Assembly: GCA_963706885.1 (NCBI GenBank)
Contig: CAVPNX010000027.1
Span: 154,931-218,930 of the forward strand
DNA: 64,000 bases
Direction: 5' to 3'
Source: Prado023 sp963706885
GTDB lineage: Bacteria; Actinomycetota; Actinomycetes; S36-B12; CAIYMF01
Shown: piece by piece, positions 8,994-18,090 of the stretch
Layout of the letters: the number at the start of each line of letters is the position of its first letter
Numbering within the stretch: position 1 is the stretch's first letter
The notes under the pieces: generated by a model
The model's input: only the letters and a program-made list of their open reading frames with translations
Databases searched by the model: none
What the model was told of the DNA's origin: nothing
Made by a program: the position numbers and the translations under genes

Positions 8994-9163
8994 ACCCAGC
9001 ACGGTATGCCCGGGATCTCCCGAACACGAGGGTCCTTCGACCCGTGCCCGGCGACCGCCCGCCAGTCCCGGGCGGACCCGAGGAGGCCGGTTCCGACCTG
9101 CGATCCGGCCCACCTGCGCCGCTAGCCTCGCACCCATCTGCGAAGCTACCGATCGGAGCCATC

Positions 9164-10975
9164 GTGAACGACGTCCTGGACTCTGCTGAGTTCGGCGCGA
9201 TCCTGCAGGGGCTGGCCGACGAGTCCGGCACGCCCGTGGCGGCCCTGCGTGAGGAGGCCGAGGCCGATCTCAAGGAGATGGCCGTCCGGCCGGGCAAGTG
9301 GAGCAATGCGGCCTGGGACCGCTTCTGCGCCTGGCTCTCCCGCGCCTACCGCGTCGACTTCCGTCCCGCCGAGGTCGAGCGGCTGCGCGAGCTGAACCGG
9401 TCCGCCTCACTGGTGTTCCTGCCCAACCATCGCTCCTACCTGGACCCGATGGTGCTGCGCTCGGCCCTGGCCCAGCACGGGTTCGCGCCCAACAACGTGC
9501 TCGGCGGTGCGAACCTGGCCATCTGGCCGTTCTCGGAGATCGGCCAGCGCAACGGGATCGTGTTCATCCGCCGGGAGTTCCGCGACGACCACGTGTACCG
9601 GGCCACGCTGAAGGCCTACCTGTCCCACCTGATCGCCGAGCGCAAGAACCTCGAGTGGTACATCGAGGGTGGGCGCACCCGCACGGGCAAGCTCCGGCCA
9701 CCCCGCCTGGGGATCCTGAGCTACGTCATGGACGCCTACGGCGAGCACCCCGAGCGCGACGTCCTGATCATCCCCACGTCGGTCATCTACGACCAGCAGC
9801 ACGAGGTCGGGGCGATCTCCGCCGAGGAGATGGGCGGCCGCAAGAAGCCCGAGAGCATCAAGTGGATGTACGAGTTCGCCACGTCGCAGTCCCGCCGCCT
9901 GGGACGGGCGTACCTGCGGTTCGGGGAGCCGCTGTCCCTGGCCGACGCGGTGGCCCTGACCGCCGACGAGGAGGGCACCCCCCGGCCCCGGCTGGCCGTG
10001 TCGAAGGTGGCCTTCGAGACGATGAACCGGATCAACAAGGTCACGCCGATCACCCCGGGTGCGCTGATCACGTTCGCGCTGCTGGACAACGGCGACCGGT
10101 CGATCACCGTGGAGGAGGGCCGGCGGATCCTGCACCCGCTGGCCGACTACATCCAGCGCCGCCAGCTGCCCATGACCGAGTGGCCGGACCTCAGCGAGTT
10201 CGGGCGGATGCGCGAGGTGCTCGACCGGCTGGTCCGCGAGGGCGTCATCACCGTCTACCGCGGCGGCACCGAGCCCGTCTACGCGATCAGCCCCGGCAAG
10301 CAGCACGAGGCCGCGTTCTACCGGAACACGATCATCCACTTCTTCCTGGTGCGGGCCATCACCGAGCTCGCCGCGCTGCAGGCCGCCGAGGACGAGGCGC
10401 CCGACATCCCCGAGGCCACCTGGCAGAACGCCCGCCGGCTCAAGGACCTGCTGCGCTTCGAGTTCTTCTTCCCGGGCACCCGCGAGTTCGCCGACCAGGT
10501 GTCGGCCGAGGCGAGCTACATGAACCCCGGCTGGGAGGACCGCACCTTCAGCCCGGCGCGCATCCGCGAGGGGATGGGCGAGCTGGACATGCTCGTGGCC
10601 CACCGCGTCATCGGACCCTTCTTCGAGGCCTACAGCGTCCTGGCTGACGAGCTCACGCTGCTCGGCCAGCCGGCCGACGACAAGGAGCTGGTCACCCGAA
10701 GCCTGGGCCTCGCCCAGCAGCGGTGGCTCCAGCGGCAGCTGACGACCCCCGAGTCGGTCTCCGCGGACTACTTCCGCAACGCCGTGCAGCTGGCCGACAG
10801 GTTCGGCCTGATCGCCTCCGAGGAGCCGGGGCTCGCCGACCGCCGACGGGCCTTCGCCGACGAGCTGCGCCAGATCACCCGTCGCCTGGACACGCTGCGC
10901 AGGATCGCCCAGGCGTCAGGACAACCCGTGCTCGCCGAACGCACCCCACGGCCCCAGGGAGGGATCCATGGCTGA
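9164..10975 (+). CDS. plsB: Glycerol-3-phosphate 1-O-acyltransferase (PlsB family)
   Basis: This 603-residue enzyme shows the acyltransferase block I NHRSYLD (H-x4-D, about residue 88), block II RNGIVFIRREF, block III EGGRTRTGKLRPP, and the later IIPTSVIYD segment, all in PlsB order. By family knowledge it acylates sn-glycerol-3-phosphate to lysophosphatidate at the membrane. The GTG at 9164 is preceded by GGAG at a 5-base spacing; upstream ATGs have no such support. The stop overlaps the start of the next acyltransferase by 8 bases, so the two successive steps of phosphatidate synthesis are coupled. Mycobacterial PlsB2 is longer; this is nearer PlsB1 size. Confidence 0.9.
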   Translation: MNDVLDSAEFGAILQGLADESGTPVAALREEAEADLKEMAVRPGKWSNAAWDRFCAWLSRAYRVDFRPAEVERLRELNRSASLVFLPNHRSYLDPMVLRSALAQHGFAPNNVLGGANLAIWPFSEIGQRNGIVFIRREFRDDHVYRATLKAYLSHLIAERKNLEWYIEGGRTRTGKLRPPRLGILSYVMDAYGEHPERDVLIIPTSVIYDQQHEVGAISAEEMGGRKKPESIKWMYEFATSQSRRLGRAYLRFGEPLSLADAVALTADEEGTPRPRLAVSKVAFETMNRINKVTPITPGALITFALLDNGDRSITVEEGRRILHPLADYIQRRQLPMTEWPDLSEFGRMREVLDRLVREGVITVYRGGTEPVYAISPGKQHEAAFYRNTIIHFFLVRAITELAALQAAEDEAPDIPEATWQNARRLKDLLRFEFFFPGTREFADQVSAEASYMNPGWEDRTFSPARIREGMGELDMLVAHRVIGPFFEAYSVLADELTLLGQPADDKELVTRSLGLAQQRWLQRQLTTPESVSADYFRNAVQLADRFGLIASEEPGLADRRRAFADELRQITRRLDTLRRIAQASGQPVLAERTPRPQGGIHG

Positions 10976-12410
10976 CATCGAGTGGCTCGTCGAGGAGATC
11001 GACAACTCCCCGGAGGGCCCCACCGTCGGGGCCTTCTTCGACTTCGACGGCACCCTGATCGCCGGCTACTCCGCAGCTGCGTTCTTCACCTACCGGCTCA
11101 AGCGTCGCGAGATCTCGACAAGCGAGCTGATGCGCACGATCCGCGAGAGCGTCAACGTCGAGCGCCGGGGCCACGACGTCACCGAGCTGATGAACGTCGG
11201 TGTCCAGGGCCAGGCCGGACGGAACGCGGCCGAGGCCGAGAGCTGGGCGCGCACGGTCTTCGCCAAGGAGATCGCCGAGATGATCTACCCCGACGCGCGC
11301 ACCCTGATCGACGCGCACCTGCGTCGGCACCACACGGTGGTGATCGCCTCCTCGGCCACCCGGGCGCAGATCCAGGCCACGGCCGACGACCTGGGCATCG
11401 ACCACATCATCTGCACCGAGATGGAGGTCGACGACGACGGTCGCTACACCGGCGCCCTGGCCAGCCCGATCCGCTGGGGTGAGGGGAAGTCCGACGCGGT
11501 CGCGGAGTTCGCCGAGGAGCTCCAGATCGACCTCGACGAGTCCTTCGGCTACTCCAACGGCAGCGAGGACGTCCCCTTCCTGGAGACCGTCGGCCGGCCA
11601 TGCGCGCTGAACCCCGACGAGGGCCTGGTCGAGATCGCCCACGAGCGCGGGTGGCCCGTCGCCCAGCTCGTCGAGCCCCGGTCCACCACACCGGTCGACG
11701 TGGTGCGCAGCGTCGCCGCGATGGGTGTGTTCGCCGGCAGCGTCGGGGCGGCCGCAGCGCTGGCCCTGGTGAACCAGAGCCGATCGCTGGGGGCCAACGT
11801 CGCCGCGGGAGTGGGCTGCGACCTCGGGATGGCCACCGCGGGCGTGCGACTGCGGGTCATCGGCGAGGAGAACGTGTGGTCGGCCCGTCCCGCGGTCTTC
11901 CTGTTCAACCACCAGAGCCAGCTGGACGCCTTCGTCCTCGGGTCCATCCTGCGCAAGGACTTCACAGGCGTCGCGAAGAAGTCCCTGGAGCGCGACCCGA
12001 TCTTCGGACCGGTGGGATTCCTCGCCGACGTCGCCTACATCGACCGGTCCGACAGCACCAAGGCCCGCCAGGGCCTCGAGCCGGCCGTCGAGGCCCTGCG
12101 CAGGGGCAAGTCGATTGCGATCGCGCCGGAGGGCACCCGCTCCCCCACGCCCAGGCTCCTGCCCTTCAAGAAGGGCCCGTTCCACATGGCGATGCAGGCC
12201 GGTGTCCCGGTGGTCCCGATCGTGATGCGCAACTGCGGGGAGATCATGGGGGCGCACTCGATGGCCATCCACCCCGGGACCGTCGACGTGGCCGTGCTCG
12301 CGCCGGTCCCGACCGACGACTGGACGCTGGAGAACCTCAACGACAACATCGCCCGGGTCCGCCAGATGTACCTCGACACGCTGGCCAACTGGCCATCGGC
12401 CCCCTCCTGA
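10968..12410 (+). CDS. plsC: Bifunctional HAD phosphatase / 1-acylglycerol-3-phosphate acyltransferase
   Basis: This 480-residue fusion has a HAD-IB (SerB-like) domain at about residues 20-215, with FFDFDGTL as motif I and a late GYSNGSEDVPFLE motif. A PlsC domain follows at about 285-470, with NHQSQLD (H-x4-D), block II AYIDRSD and EGTRSPT. The same fusion is known in actinobacteria (mycobacterial PlsC-type proteins). The PlsC half would convert lysophosphatidate to phosphatidate; the role of the HAD half is not settled. The ATG overlaps the plsB reading frame, so translation is coupled. Confidence 0.88.
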   Translation: MADIEWLVEEIDNSPEGPTVGAFFDFDGTLIAGYSAAAFFTYRLKRREISTSELMRTIRESVNVERRGHDVTELMNVGVQGQAGRNAAEAESWARTVFAKEIAEMIYPDARTLIDAHLRRHHTVVIASSATRAQIQATADDLGIDHIICTEMEVDDDGRYTGALASPIRWGEGKSDAVAEFAEELQIDLDESFGYSNGSEDVPFLETVGRPCALNPDEGLVEIAHERGWPVAQLVEPRSTTPVDVVRSVAAMGVFAGSVGAAAALALVNQSRSLGANVAAGVGCDLGMATAGVRLRVIGEENVWSARPAVFLFNHQSQLDAFVLGSILRKDFTGVAKKSLERDPIFGPVGFLADVAYIDRSDSTKARQGLEPAVEALRRGKSIAIAPEGTRSPTPRLLPFKKGPFHMAMQAGVPVVPIVMRNCGEIMGAHSMAIHPGTVDVAVLAPVPTDDWTLENLNDNIARVRQMYLDTLANWPSAPS

Positions 12411-12426
12411 GCCCTACTCTCCCGAC

Positions 12427-14031
12427 ATGCCACGTCGAGGGATCACCCCGCTGTCCCAGCAGATCCGCCACACCCTGGCCGCGCACGCCACGGCGCAGCG
12501 CACCGGCATCCCCGTCGAGGAGGTCCTCGGGCAGTCCGCGGACGCCGAGCTGACCCGACGCAACTTCCTGCGCGGAGCGGGGGCCATGACCGCAGCAGGG
12601 GTGGCGGTCGCTGCCGGCATGCGACCAGCCCCCGCGCGGGCCGCCAGTGGCCCCTCGGTCATCATCGTCGGCGCCGGACTGGCCGGGATCCGGGCCGCGC
12701 ACTGGCTGTACCGGGTCAAGGGGATCCGGGCGACGGTCTACGAGGGAAACACCCGCGCGGGCGGGCGATGCTGGTCGCTGCGCGACTACTTCGACGACGG
12801 CGCTGTCGTCGAGCACGGCGGGCAGCTGATCAACACCGACCACAACACGATCCGCAACCTCATCAGCAGCCTGGGGCTGAGCCTGGTGACCGCAAACGGG
12901 GGCTCGTACCAGGGGTGGCCGGACAAGTACTGGATCGACGGTGCCGACTACCCGTACGACGCGGCCAACGCCGACTGGGGGCAGGTCCAGTCGGCGATGA
13001 AGGCCGCCCAGCAGTCCGCGCCATATCCGCAGTCATACTCGGCGAGCACCCCCGCCGGGATCGCACTCGACCGTATGACGGTCGACGAGTGGCTCGACGC
13101 GAACGTCCCGGGTGGGCTGGGCAGCCGGTTCGCGAAGCTCATGCAGAGCAACGCGATCGCCGAGTACGGGATGGACCCCGACCAGCAGTCGGCCCTGAAC
13201 CTCATCTACCTGCTGGGCTGGAACCCGCGGAACTCCCTGGACCCCCTCAACGGCGCCGACGAGAAGTACACCGTCGAGGGCGGCAACGACCAGATCGTCT
13301 CCCGGATGCTGGCCGAGCTCCCGGCCGGGACGGTCAAGTACGGCAACGCCCTGACCGCACTGCGCTCGAACGCGAACGGCACCGTCACCGGGACGTTCCT
13401 GTCGGGCCGGAGGTACACGGACGTGACCGCGGATCGGGTCATCCTCGCCCTGCCGTTCACGACCCTTCGCGACTGCGACCTGTCCGGGTCCGGGTTCAGC
13501 ACCCGCAAGCTCCGAGCCATCCGTGAGCTGGGGCTGGGGTACAACGCGAAGCTGCACGTCCAGCTGTCGTCACGGCCGTGGGTCGCCCAGGGCTACGGCG
13601 GTGCGGCGTACACGCCCATGTCGGGGTTCCAGTGCGCGTGGGACGACACCGCGGCAACCACGACCACCCGTGGTGTGCTCAACTTCTTCCCCGGCGGCCG
13701 CCAGGTCCAGGCGTGGTCCGGGTCAGCCTTCGGTCCGGCGCCGAAGAGCCAGGTGAACTCCTACCTGGCCCAGGCCGACGCCATCTTCCCGGGGACCCGT
13801 GCGGCGTACACCGGGCGCAGCTACCGCGACGCGTGGATCCTCGACCCGTGGGCCAAGGGCGCCTACACCTGCCCGACGCCCGGGCAGTACACGTCGCTGT
13901 TCGGAGTCGGCAAGGTCCGCGAGGGCAACGTGTTCTTCGCCGGCGAGCACACCAGCGACGAGTACTTCGGGTACCTCAACGGCGCCGTCGAGTCCGGCGA
14001 GCGCGCCGCCAAGGAGGTCGCCGCGAGCTGA
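12427..14031 (+). CDS. Tat-exported flavin monoamine oxidase family protein
   Basis: This 534-residue flavoprotein has a twin-arginine signal (LTRRNFLRGAG, about residues 40-50, followed by a hydrophobic AAGVAVAAG core and an A-R-A cleavage region). An FAD-binding dinucleotide fold follows (VIIVGAGLAGIRAAHWL), then the amine-oxidase GG motif ARAGGRCWSLR, and the C-terminal FAD contact NVFFAGEHTSDEYFGYLNGAVESG. It should oxidise an amine or amino acid outside the cytoplasm and release H2O2. Which substrate is unknown. It starts 16 bases after the acyltransferase gene but shares no obvious pathway with it. Confidence 0.88.
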   Translation: MPRRGITPLSQQIRHTLAAHATAQRTGIPVEEVLGQSADAELTRRNFLRGAGAMTAAGVAVAAGMRPAPARAASGPSVIIVGAGLAGIRAAHWLYRVKGIRATVYEGNTRAGGRCWSLRDYFDDGAVVEHGGQLINTDHNTIRNLISSLGLSLVTANGGSYQGWPDKYWIDGADYPYDAANADWGQVQSAMKAAQQSAPYPQSYSASTPAGIALDRMTVDEWLDANVPGGLGSRFAKLMQSNAIAEYGMDPDQQSALNLIYLLGWNPRNSLDPLNGADEKYTVEGGNDQIVSRMLAELPAGTVKYGNALTALRSNANGTVTGTFLSGRRYTDVTADRVILALPFTTLRDCDLSGSGFSTRKLRAIRELGLGYNAKLHVQLSSRPWVAQGYGGAAYTPMSGFQCAWDDTAATTTTRGVLNFFPGGRQVQAWSGSAFGPAPKSQVNSYLAQADAIFPGTRAAYTGRSYRDAWILDPWAKGAYTCPTPGQYTSLFGVGKVREGNVFFAGEHTSDEYFGYLNGAVESGERAAKEVAAS

Positions 14032-14036
14032 CCGGG

Positions 14037-15694
14037 CTACGGCCGGGGCAGCTTGTGCAGGGCCTTGAAGGAGTGGGTCATGACCGCGGTGAACAGCTCG
14101 TGGGTCATGGAGCCCGGGGGGTGGATGCCGTGCAGGCGCTGGATCACGATGGACTGCGGCTCGGTGAACCGCAGGATCCCGTACTTGCCGTTGCGCCGGC
14201 CCATGCCCGAGGCCTTCATCCCGCCCTGCAGCACGTCCGCGCTGCCCCAGGTCGCCACGATCCCGTCGTTGATCTCGACGGTGCCGGCCTGGATGCGCTC
14301 GGCCACCCGCATCCCCTCGCGGGTGTTGCGGGTCCACAGGACCGCGTGCAGCCCGTACTCGGTGTCGTTGGCCATCTCGACCACCTCGTCGACGGAGTCG
14401 AACGGGTAGAGGGCCACGACCGGCCCGAACGTCTCGGCGGCGCAGAGCTCCATGTCGGGGGTGACCCCCTCCAGCACCGTCGGGGCGTAGAAGGTCGGGC
14501 CGAGGTCGGGACGCGCCCGGCCACCGGTCAGGACCGTGGCGCCCTTGGCGACGGCGTCCTCGACCTGGCCTGAGACCGTGGCCAGCTGCGCGTCGTCGAT
14601 CAGGCAGCCCATGTCGTAGTCGAAGGTGAGCCCGGACCCCATCCGGATCCGCTCGACGCGCGCGACCAGGTTCGAACGGAATGTGTCGTAGACAGAGCGG
14701 TGCACGAGGATCCGCTCCGGGCCGACGCACGTCTGGCCCGCGTTGATGAAGCAGGCCCGGATGACAGCCTCGACGGCCCGGTCGATCTCGGCATCGGCCA
14801 GGACGATGAAGGGGTTCTTCCCGCCCAGCTCGAGGGCCGTGTAGGTGAGCCTGGGTCCGGTGCGCGCGGCGACGGCGCGCCCCGCGGCCGTCGATCCGGT
14901 GAAGGCCACTGCGTCGGCGCGGTCGACCACGGCCGTCCCGATCGAGCGGCCGGGACCCAGCACGATCTGCCACAGGTCCTCGGGCAGGCCCGGCCTCGAC
15001 AGCCAGGTCACGCACCCAGATCGCGGACAGCGACGCCTGCACGTCGGGACGGTGAACGATGGCGTTGCCGCCGACCAGTGCGGAGTACCCGTCCGAGGCG
15101 GCGAACACTGCCGGGTAGTTCCACGAGGTCACCAGCCCGACGACCCCCCGGGGGTGACGGACCTCGTAGGCCTTCGTGACGATCGGGACCACGCCCTGCC
15201 GCGCATGCCGACCCAGGACCTTCGGCGCCGTGCGGGAGATGTAGCGCGCATAGACCGCTACGGCAGCCGCCTCGGCGAATGCGTCATATCGCGCTTTGCC
15301 GGCCTCGATCTGCAGCAGGTCCATGAGCTCGTCCTGCCGGGCGAACGCCTCATGATGGATCCGGCCGATGATGCGCGCGCGCTCGGCCACCGGGCGAGCA
15401 GCCCACAGCTTCTGGGCGGCCCTGGCCCGGGCGAATGCCTCCTCGACGTCAGCCTCGGTCGAGATCGGGTAGGTGATCAGCTCCTCCCCGGTGAACGGGG
15501 CGCGCGTGGTCTCGGTCTGGTCGCCGGTGGCCACCACGCATGACAGGAGCCGGTCGATGAGTGCGGTCGGGGACGTCGTCGCGCAGGCTGAGGGTCGGCC
15601 CGGGGACGGGGTCCGGGGCCGCGGCGCCATCGGCCATCGGCTGGACCTTCACGCGGGGCGTGGTCTTCTTGGGAGGCAGGGATGTTGTGGCCAT
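14037..15694 (-). pseudogene. Succinate-semialdehyde-type aldehyde dehydrogenase, two apparent frameshifts
   Basis: Three consecutive frames spell one NAD(P)-dependent aldehyde dehydrogenase. Residues MATTSLPPKKTTPRVK open it from the ATG at 15694. The middle frame gives GEELITYPIST, SWNYPAVFAASDGYSALVGGNA; the last frame gives AFTGSTAAGRAVA, LELGGKNPF (catalytic Glu), FINAGQTCVGPER (catalytic Cys) and FGPVVALYPF. The breaks are +1 events in the GGGG at 15569-15572 and the CCC at 14989-14991 (plus-strand sequence). Removing one base at each gives 551 residues, the normal family length. It starts 9 bases after glpD and closes the TetR-glpD operon. As printed the product would be non-functional; sequencing error is a serious alternative. 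Confidence 0.8.
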
Positions 15695-15703
15695 GCCTTC
15701 ACG

Positions 15704-17374
15704 CTACGCCCCGGCATCGGCGGAGGTGACCCGACCCGCCCTCTGGGCAGCATGGGTCGCAGGTCGCCCAGCGTCGAGGCAGGAGGCGGCGATGTCCGCC
15801 GCGTGGCCGTCCCCCGCGTCGAGGTCGGCGGGCACCAACGACAGGCGGGTGCGTCGCGCAAGCAGGTCGTCGACGTCCAGGGCGCCCTCGGCCTCGACGC
15901 CGAACGCAAGCTCCACGCCCAGCACGCCGACACCCGCGGACACCGGCTCCCGCAGCCAGGGCCGGGACTCCCCCAGAGCCCAGACCGTGGCGGCCTCGTT
16001 GCCGTACCGGCGGACCAGCCGCGCCGGCAGCTCGGGCTCCACGGCGGCGAGCACGCCGTCGGGCGCGGCGCCCACGACGGCGATCTGCGACGTCCGGCAC
16101 GGCACGTCGGTGATCCGGTCGACCACGTCCTGGGCCATGCGCCGGTAGGTCGTGAGCTTGCCCCCGGTGACGGTGATCCGGCCATCACCGTGGTCGCGCA
16201 CGACGTGCCGGCGCGACAGGTCCGCGGCCGCGGCCCCGGGTGACTCGTGGTCCGGCGCGGCCAGGGGCCGCACGCCCGCGAAGGCGCCGATCACGTCCGC
16301 GCGGGTCAGGCCCACCTCGAGCCAGGGGGAGATGATGCCCAGGATCCAGTCGATCTCCTCCTGGGTGGGGGTCACCACCGGCGGCAGCGGACCCTCCATC
16401 GGCACGTCGGTGAGGCCGATGAAGGTCAGGCCCTCGGGCTGCGGGAGGGCGAACACGAACCGGCCGGTGGTGCCCGGCACCGGGACGGTCAGCGCGGCGC
16501 TGGGGTTCCCGAGCCGCTCCGAGCGGACCACGACATGGCTGCCCCGCGACGGGACGAGTCGCACCTCGTCATCGAGCTCGTGCGCCCAGGCGCCGGTGGC
16601 GTTGACGATGTGGCGCGCGCGCACGGTGTACGTCGATCCGTCCAGCCCGTCGCGCAGCTGCGCCTCCCCCGGCGCGATCGCCGTCACCTCGGTGCGGGTC
16701 AGGATCGCGGCCCCGTACGCCGCTGCGGTCCGCGCCACCGCCACGACGAGCCGGACGTCGTCCTCGAGCTGGCAGTCCCAGAGCACCATCGCCCCGCGGA
16801 CCCGCTGCGCAGCCAGGGAGGGCACCAGGGCGATGGCGTGCTCGGGGTCCAGCGCCCGGGCGCGCGGCAGCATCCCCCGCGGCGTGCGGGCAGCGGCGCG
16901 CAGGACATCCGCGGCGGTGAGCCCGCTGCGGACCAGGCGGGGGTCGGGCTCGTCGGGGGCGTCGGAGTACGGGACCACCTGGGGCAGCGGGTGGATCAGG
17001 TGCGGGGCCACCACCCCGGCGAGCACGGCACGCTCACGGGCACTCTCCCACGCGACGCCGACGTGCCCGGAGGCCAGGTAGCGCAGGCCGCCATGCACCA
17101 GCTTGCTGGACCATCCCGAGGTCCCCGCGCCGAGGTCGGCACGCTCGACGAGGGCCACCCGCAGGCCCCGGGACGCCGCGTCGAGGGCAACCCCGACCCC
17201 GGTGATCCCCCCACCGACGACCAGGACGTCGAGGTCCGCCCCCTGGTCGAGTCGGGTGCGCCAGCGGTCCCGGCGATCGCGCGTGAGCAGCGTCGTCGGG
17301 TCGCCCGGGGCCAGGTGCGCGACGCGCGGGGAGTGGCTGCCGGGACGCAGGGGAAGTGCGACTGGCCGGTTCAT
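15704..17374 (-). CDS. glpD: FAD-dependent glycerol-3-phosphate dehydrogenase
   Basis: This 556-residue enzyme oxidises sn-glycerol-3-phosphate to dihydroxyacetone phosphate, passing electrons to quinone. It shows the FAD site DVLVVGGGITGVGVALDAASRGL (about residues 48-70), the GTSGWSSKLVHGGLRYL motif typical of GlpD, VNATGAWA, and the late GGKLTTYR. The ATG at 17374 has GGAGG eight bases upstream and overlaps the stop of the TetR gene (ATGA), so the regulator and enzyme are coupled. The order regulator-glpD, facing an AGPS-like flavoprotein, resembles M. tuberculosis Rv2249c-Rv2251 from memory. Confidence 0.92.
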   Translation of the reverse strand: MNRPVALPLRPGSHSPRVAHLAPGDPTTLLTRDRRDRWRTRLDQGADLDVLVVGGGITGVGVALDAASRGLRVALVERADLGAGTSGWSSKLVHGGLRYLASGHVGVAWESARERAVLAGVVAPHLIHPLPQVVPYSDAPDEPDPRLVRSGLTAADVLRAAARTPRGMLPRARALDPEHAIALVPSLAAQRVRGAMVLWDCQLEDDVRLVVAVARTAAAYGAAILTRTEVTAIAPGEAQLRDGLDGSTYTVRARHIVNATGAWAHELDDEVRLVPSRGSHVVVRSERLGNPSAALTVPVPGTTGRFVFALPQPEGLTFIGLTDVPMEGPLPPVVTPTQEEIDWILGIISPWLEVGLTRADVIGAFAGVRPLAAPDHESPGAAAADLSRRHVVRDHGDGRITVTGGKLTTYRRMAQDVVDRITDVPCRTSQIAVVGAAPDGVLAAVEPELPARLVRRYGNEAATVWALGESRPWLREPVSAGVGVLGVELAFGVEAEGALDVDDLLARRTRLSLVPADLDAGDGHAADIAASCLDAGRPATHAAQRAGRVTSADAGA

Positions 17375-18009
17375 CGGGATCCTCCGGTGTCGGGTGCGGG
17401 CCACGGGCGCAGGTAGCCGTCGAGGGCCCGCTCCAGCTCGGGCCAGCGCCGGCCGCGCGGGTCGACGCTGTCGTAGGCGCGCGCCGAGAAGACGTGGATG
17501 GCTGCCATGCTCATCACCTGCAGGGACATGGCCTCAAGATCGCCGGCGCTGATCGACCCATCAGCCTGGCCGGCGGCGAGAACCTGGCGCAGCCGGTCCA
17601 ACGCGATCCGGTGCGAGCTGCCGAGCCGATCGACGACCAGCGGCATCAGCATCTCCGGGTCGAGCTCGAGGATGCGGCGCATCAGCGGGTGCTCGGCGGT
17701 CCGCCTCGTGACGTGGATGACCTCACGGACCAGGCGGCCGCGACCGGTCTTCTCCCGACGGGCGCGCTCGGCGGCCTCGGTGATGACGGCGCTGAACTCG
17801 ACCACGAGCAGTGCGCTGATCAGTCGATCGAGGTCGTCGTAGCGGCGGTAGACCGTCATCCTGCTGACCCCCGCCCGCCGGGCGACCTCCGCGAGCGTCA
17901 GGCGGCCGAGGCCGATCTCCAGGACGCCCTCGTACGCGGCACGGAGCACCGGGTCGTCGGATGCCGACCCCCCGGTGTTCCGGGTGGACAGGTGTGACAC
18001 TGAGCCCAT
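17371..18009 (-). CDS. TetR/AcrR family transcriptional regulator
   Basis: About 212 residues. The N-terminal helix-turn-helix is LTLAEVARRAGVSRMTVYRRYDDLDRLISALL, followed by an all-helical ligand-binding domain. The gene precedes and overlaps glpD. It is divergent from the AGPS-like flavoprotein, so it probably controls both arms and perhaps senses a glycerol-phosphate or acyl ligand (inference). The start is uncertain: the ATG at 18009 is conservative; a GTG at 18018 sits four bases after AGGAG. Inverted repeats at 17994-18018 and 18057-18082 are candidate operators. Confidence 0.85.
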   Translation of the reverse strand: MGSVSHLSTRNTGGSASDDPVLRAAYEGVLEIGLGRLTLAEVARRAGVSRMTVYRRYDDLDRLISALLVVEFSAVITEAAERARREKTGRGRLVREVIHVTRRTAEHPLMRRILELDPEMLMPLVVDRLGSSHRIALDRLRQVLAAGQADGSISAGDLEAMSLQVMSMAAIHVFSARAYDSVDPRGRRWPELERALDGYLRPWPAPDTGGSR

Positions 18010-18018
18010 GACTGTCAC
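17994..18018. promoter_or_regulatory. Inverted repeat, candidate TetR operator 1
   Basis: GTGACA (17994-17999) and TGTCAC (18013-18018) form a perfect 6-bp inverted repeat with a 13-base spacer across the predicted start of the TetR gene. The same GTGACA half-site recurs in the second repeat upstream, which is why I read both as binding sites. Confidence 0.45.
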
Positions 18019-18056
18019 TCTACTCCTGCTGTGGTGGGAGTTCTCGTCCCAGTGAT

Positions 18057-18082
18057 GTGACATTCACCCTGCGATATGTAAC
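18057..18082. promoter_or_regulatory. Inverted repeat, candidate TetR operator 2
   Basis: GTGACAT (18057-18063) and ATGTAAC (18076-18082) are an inverted repeat matching at 6 of 7 positions with a 12-base spacer. It ends eight bases before the AGPS-like start codon, so an occupied site would block the rightward gene. Confidence 0.45.
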
Positions 18083-18090
18083 ATGGTCTC

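Noticed and set aside
15569..15572. Translation start at 15630 for the aldehyde dehydrogenase, avoiding one frameshift
   Set aside because: The 15630 frame is not coding-like before about 15565 (CATTSPTALIDRLL), while the 15694 frame is, with high third-position GC; a shift in the G run joins them better.
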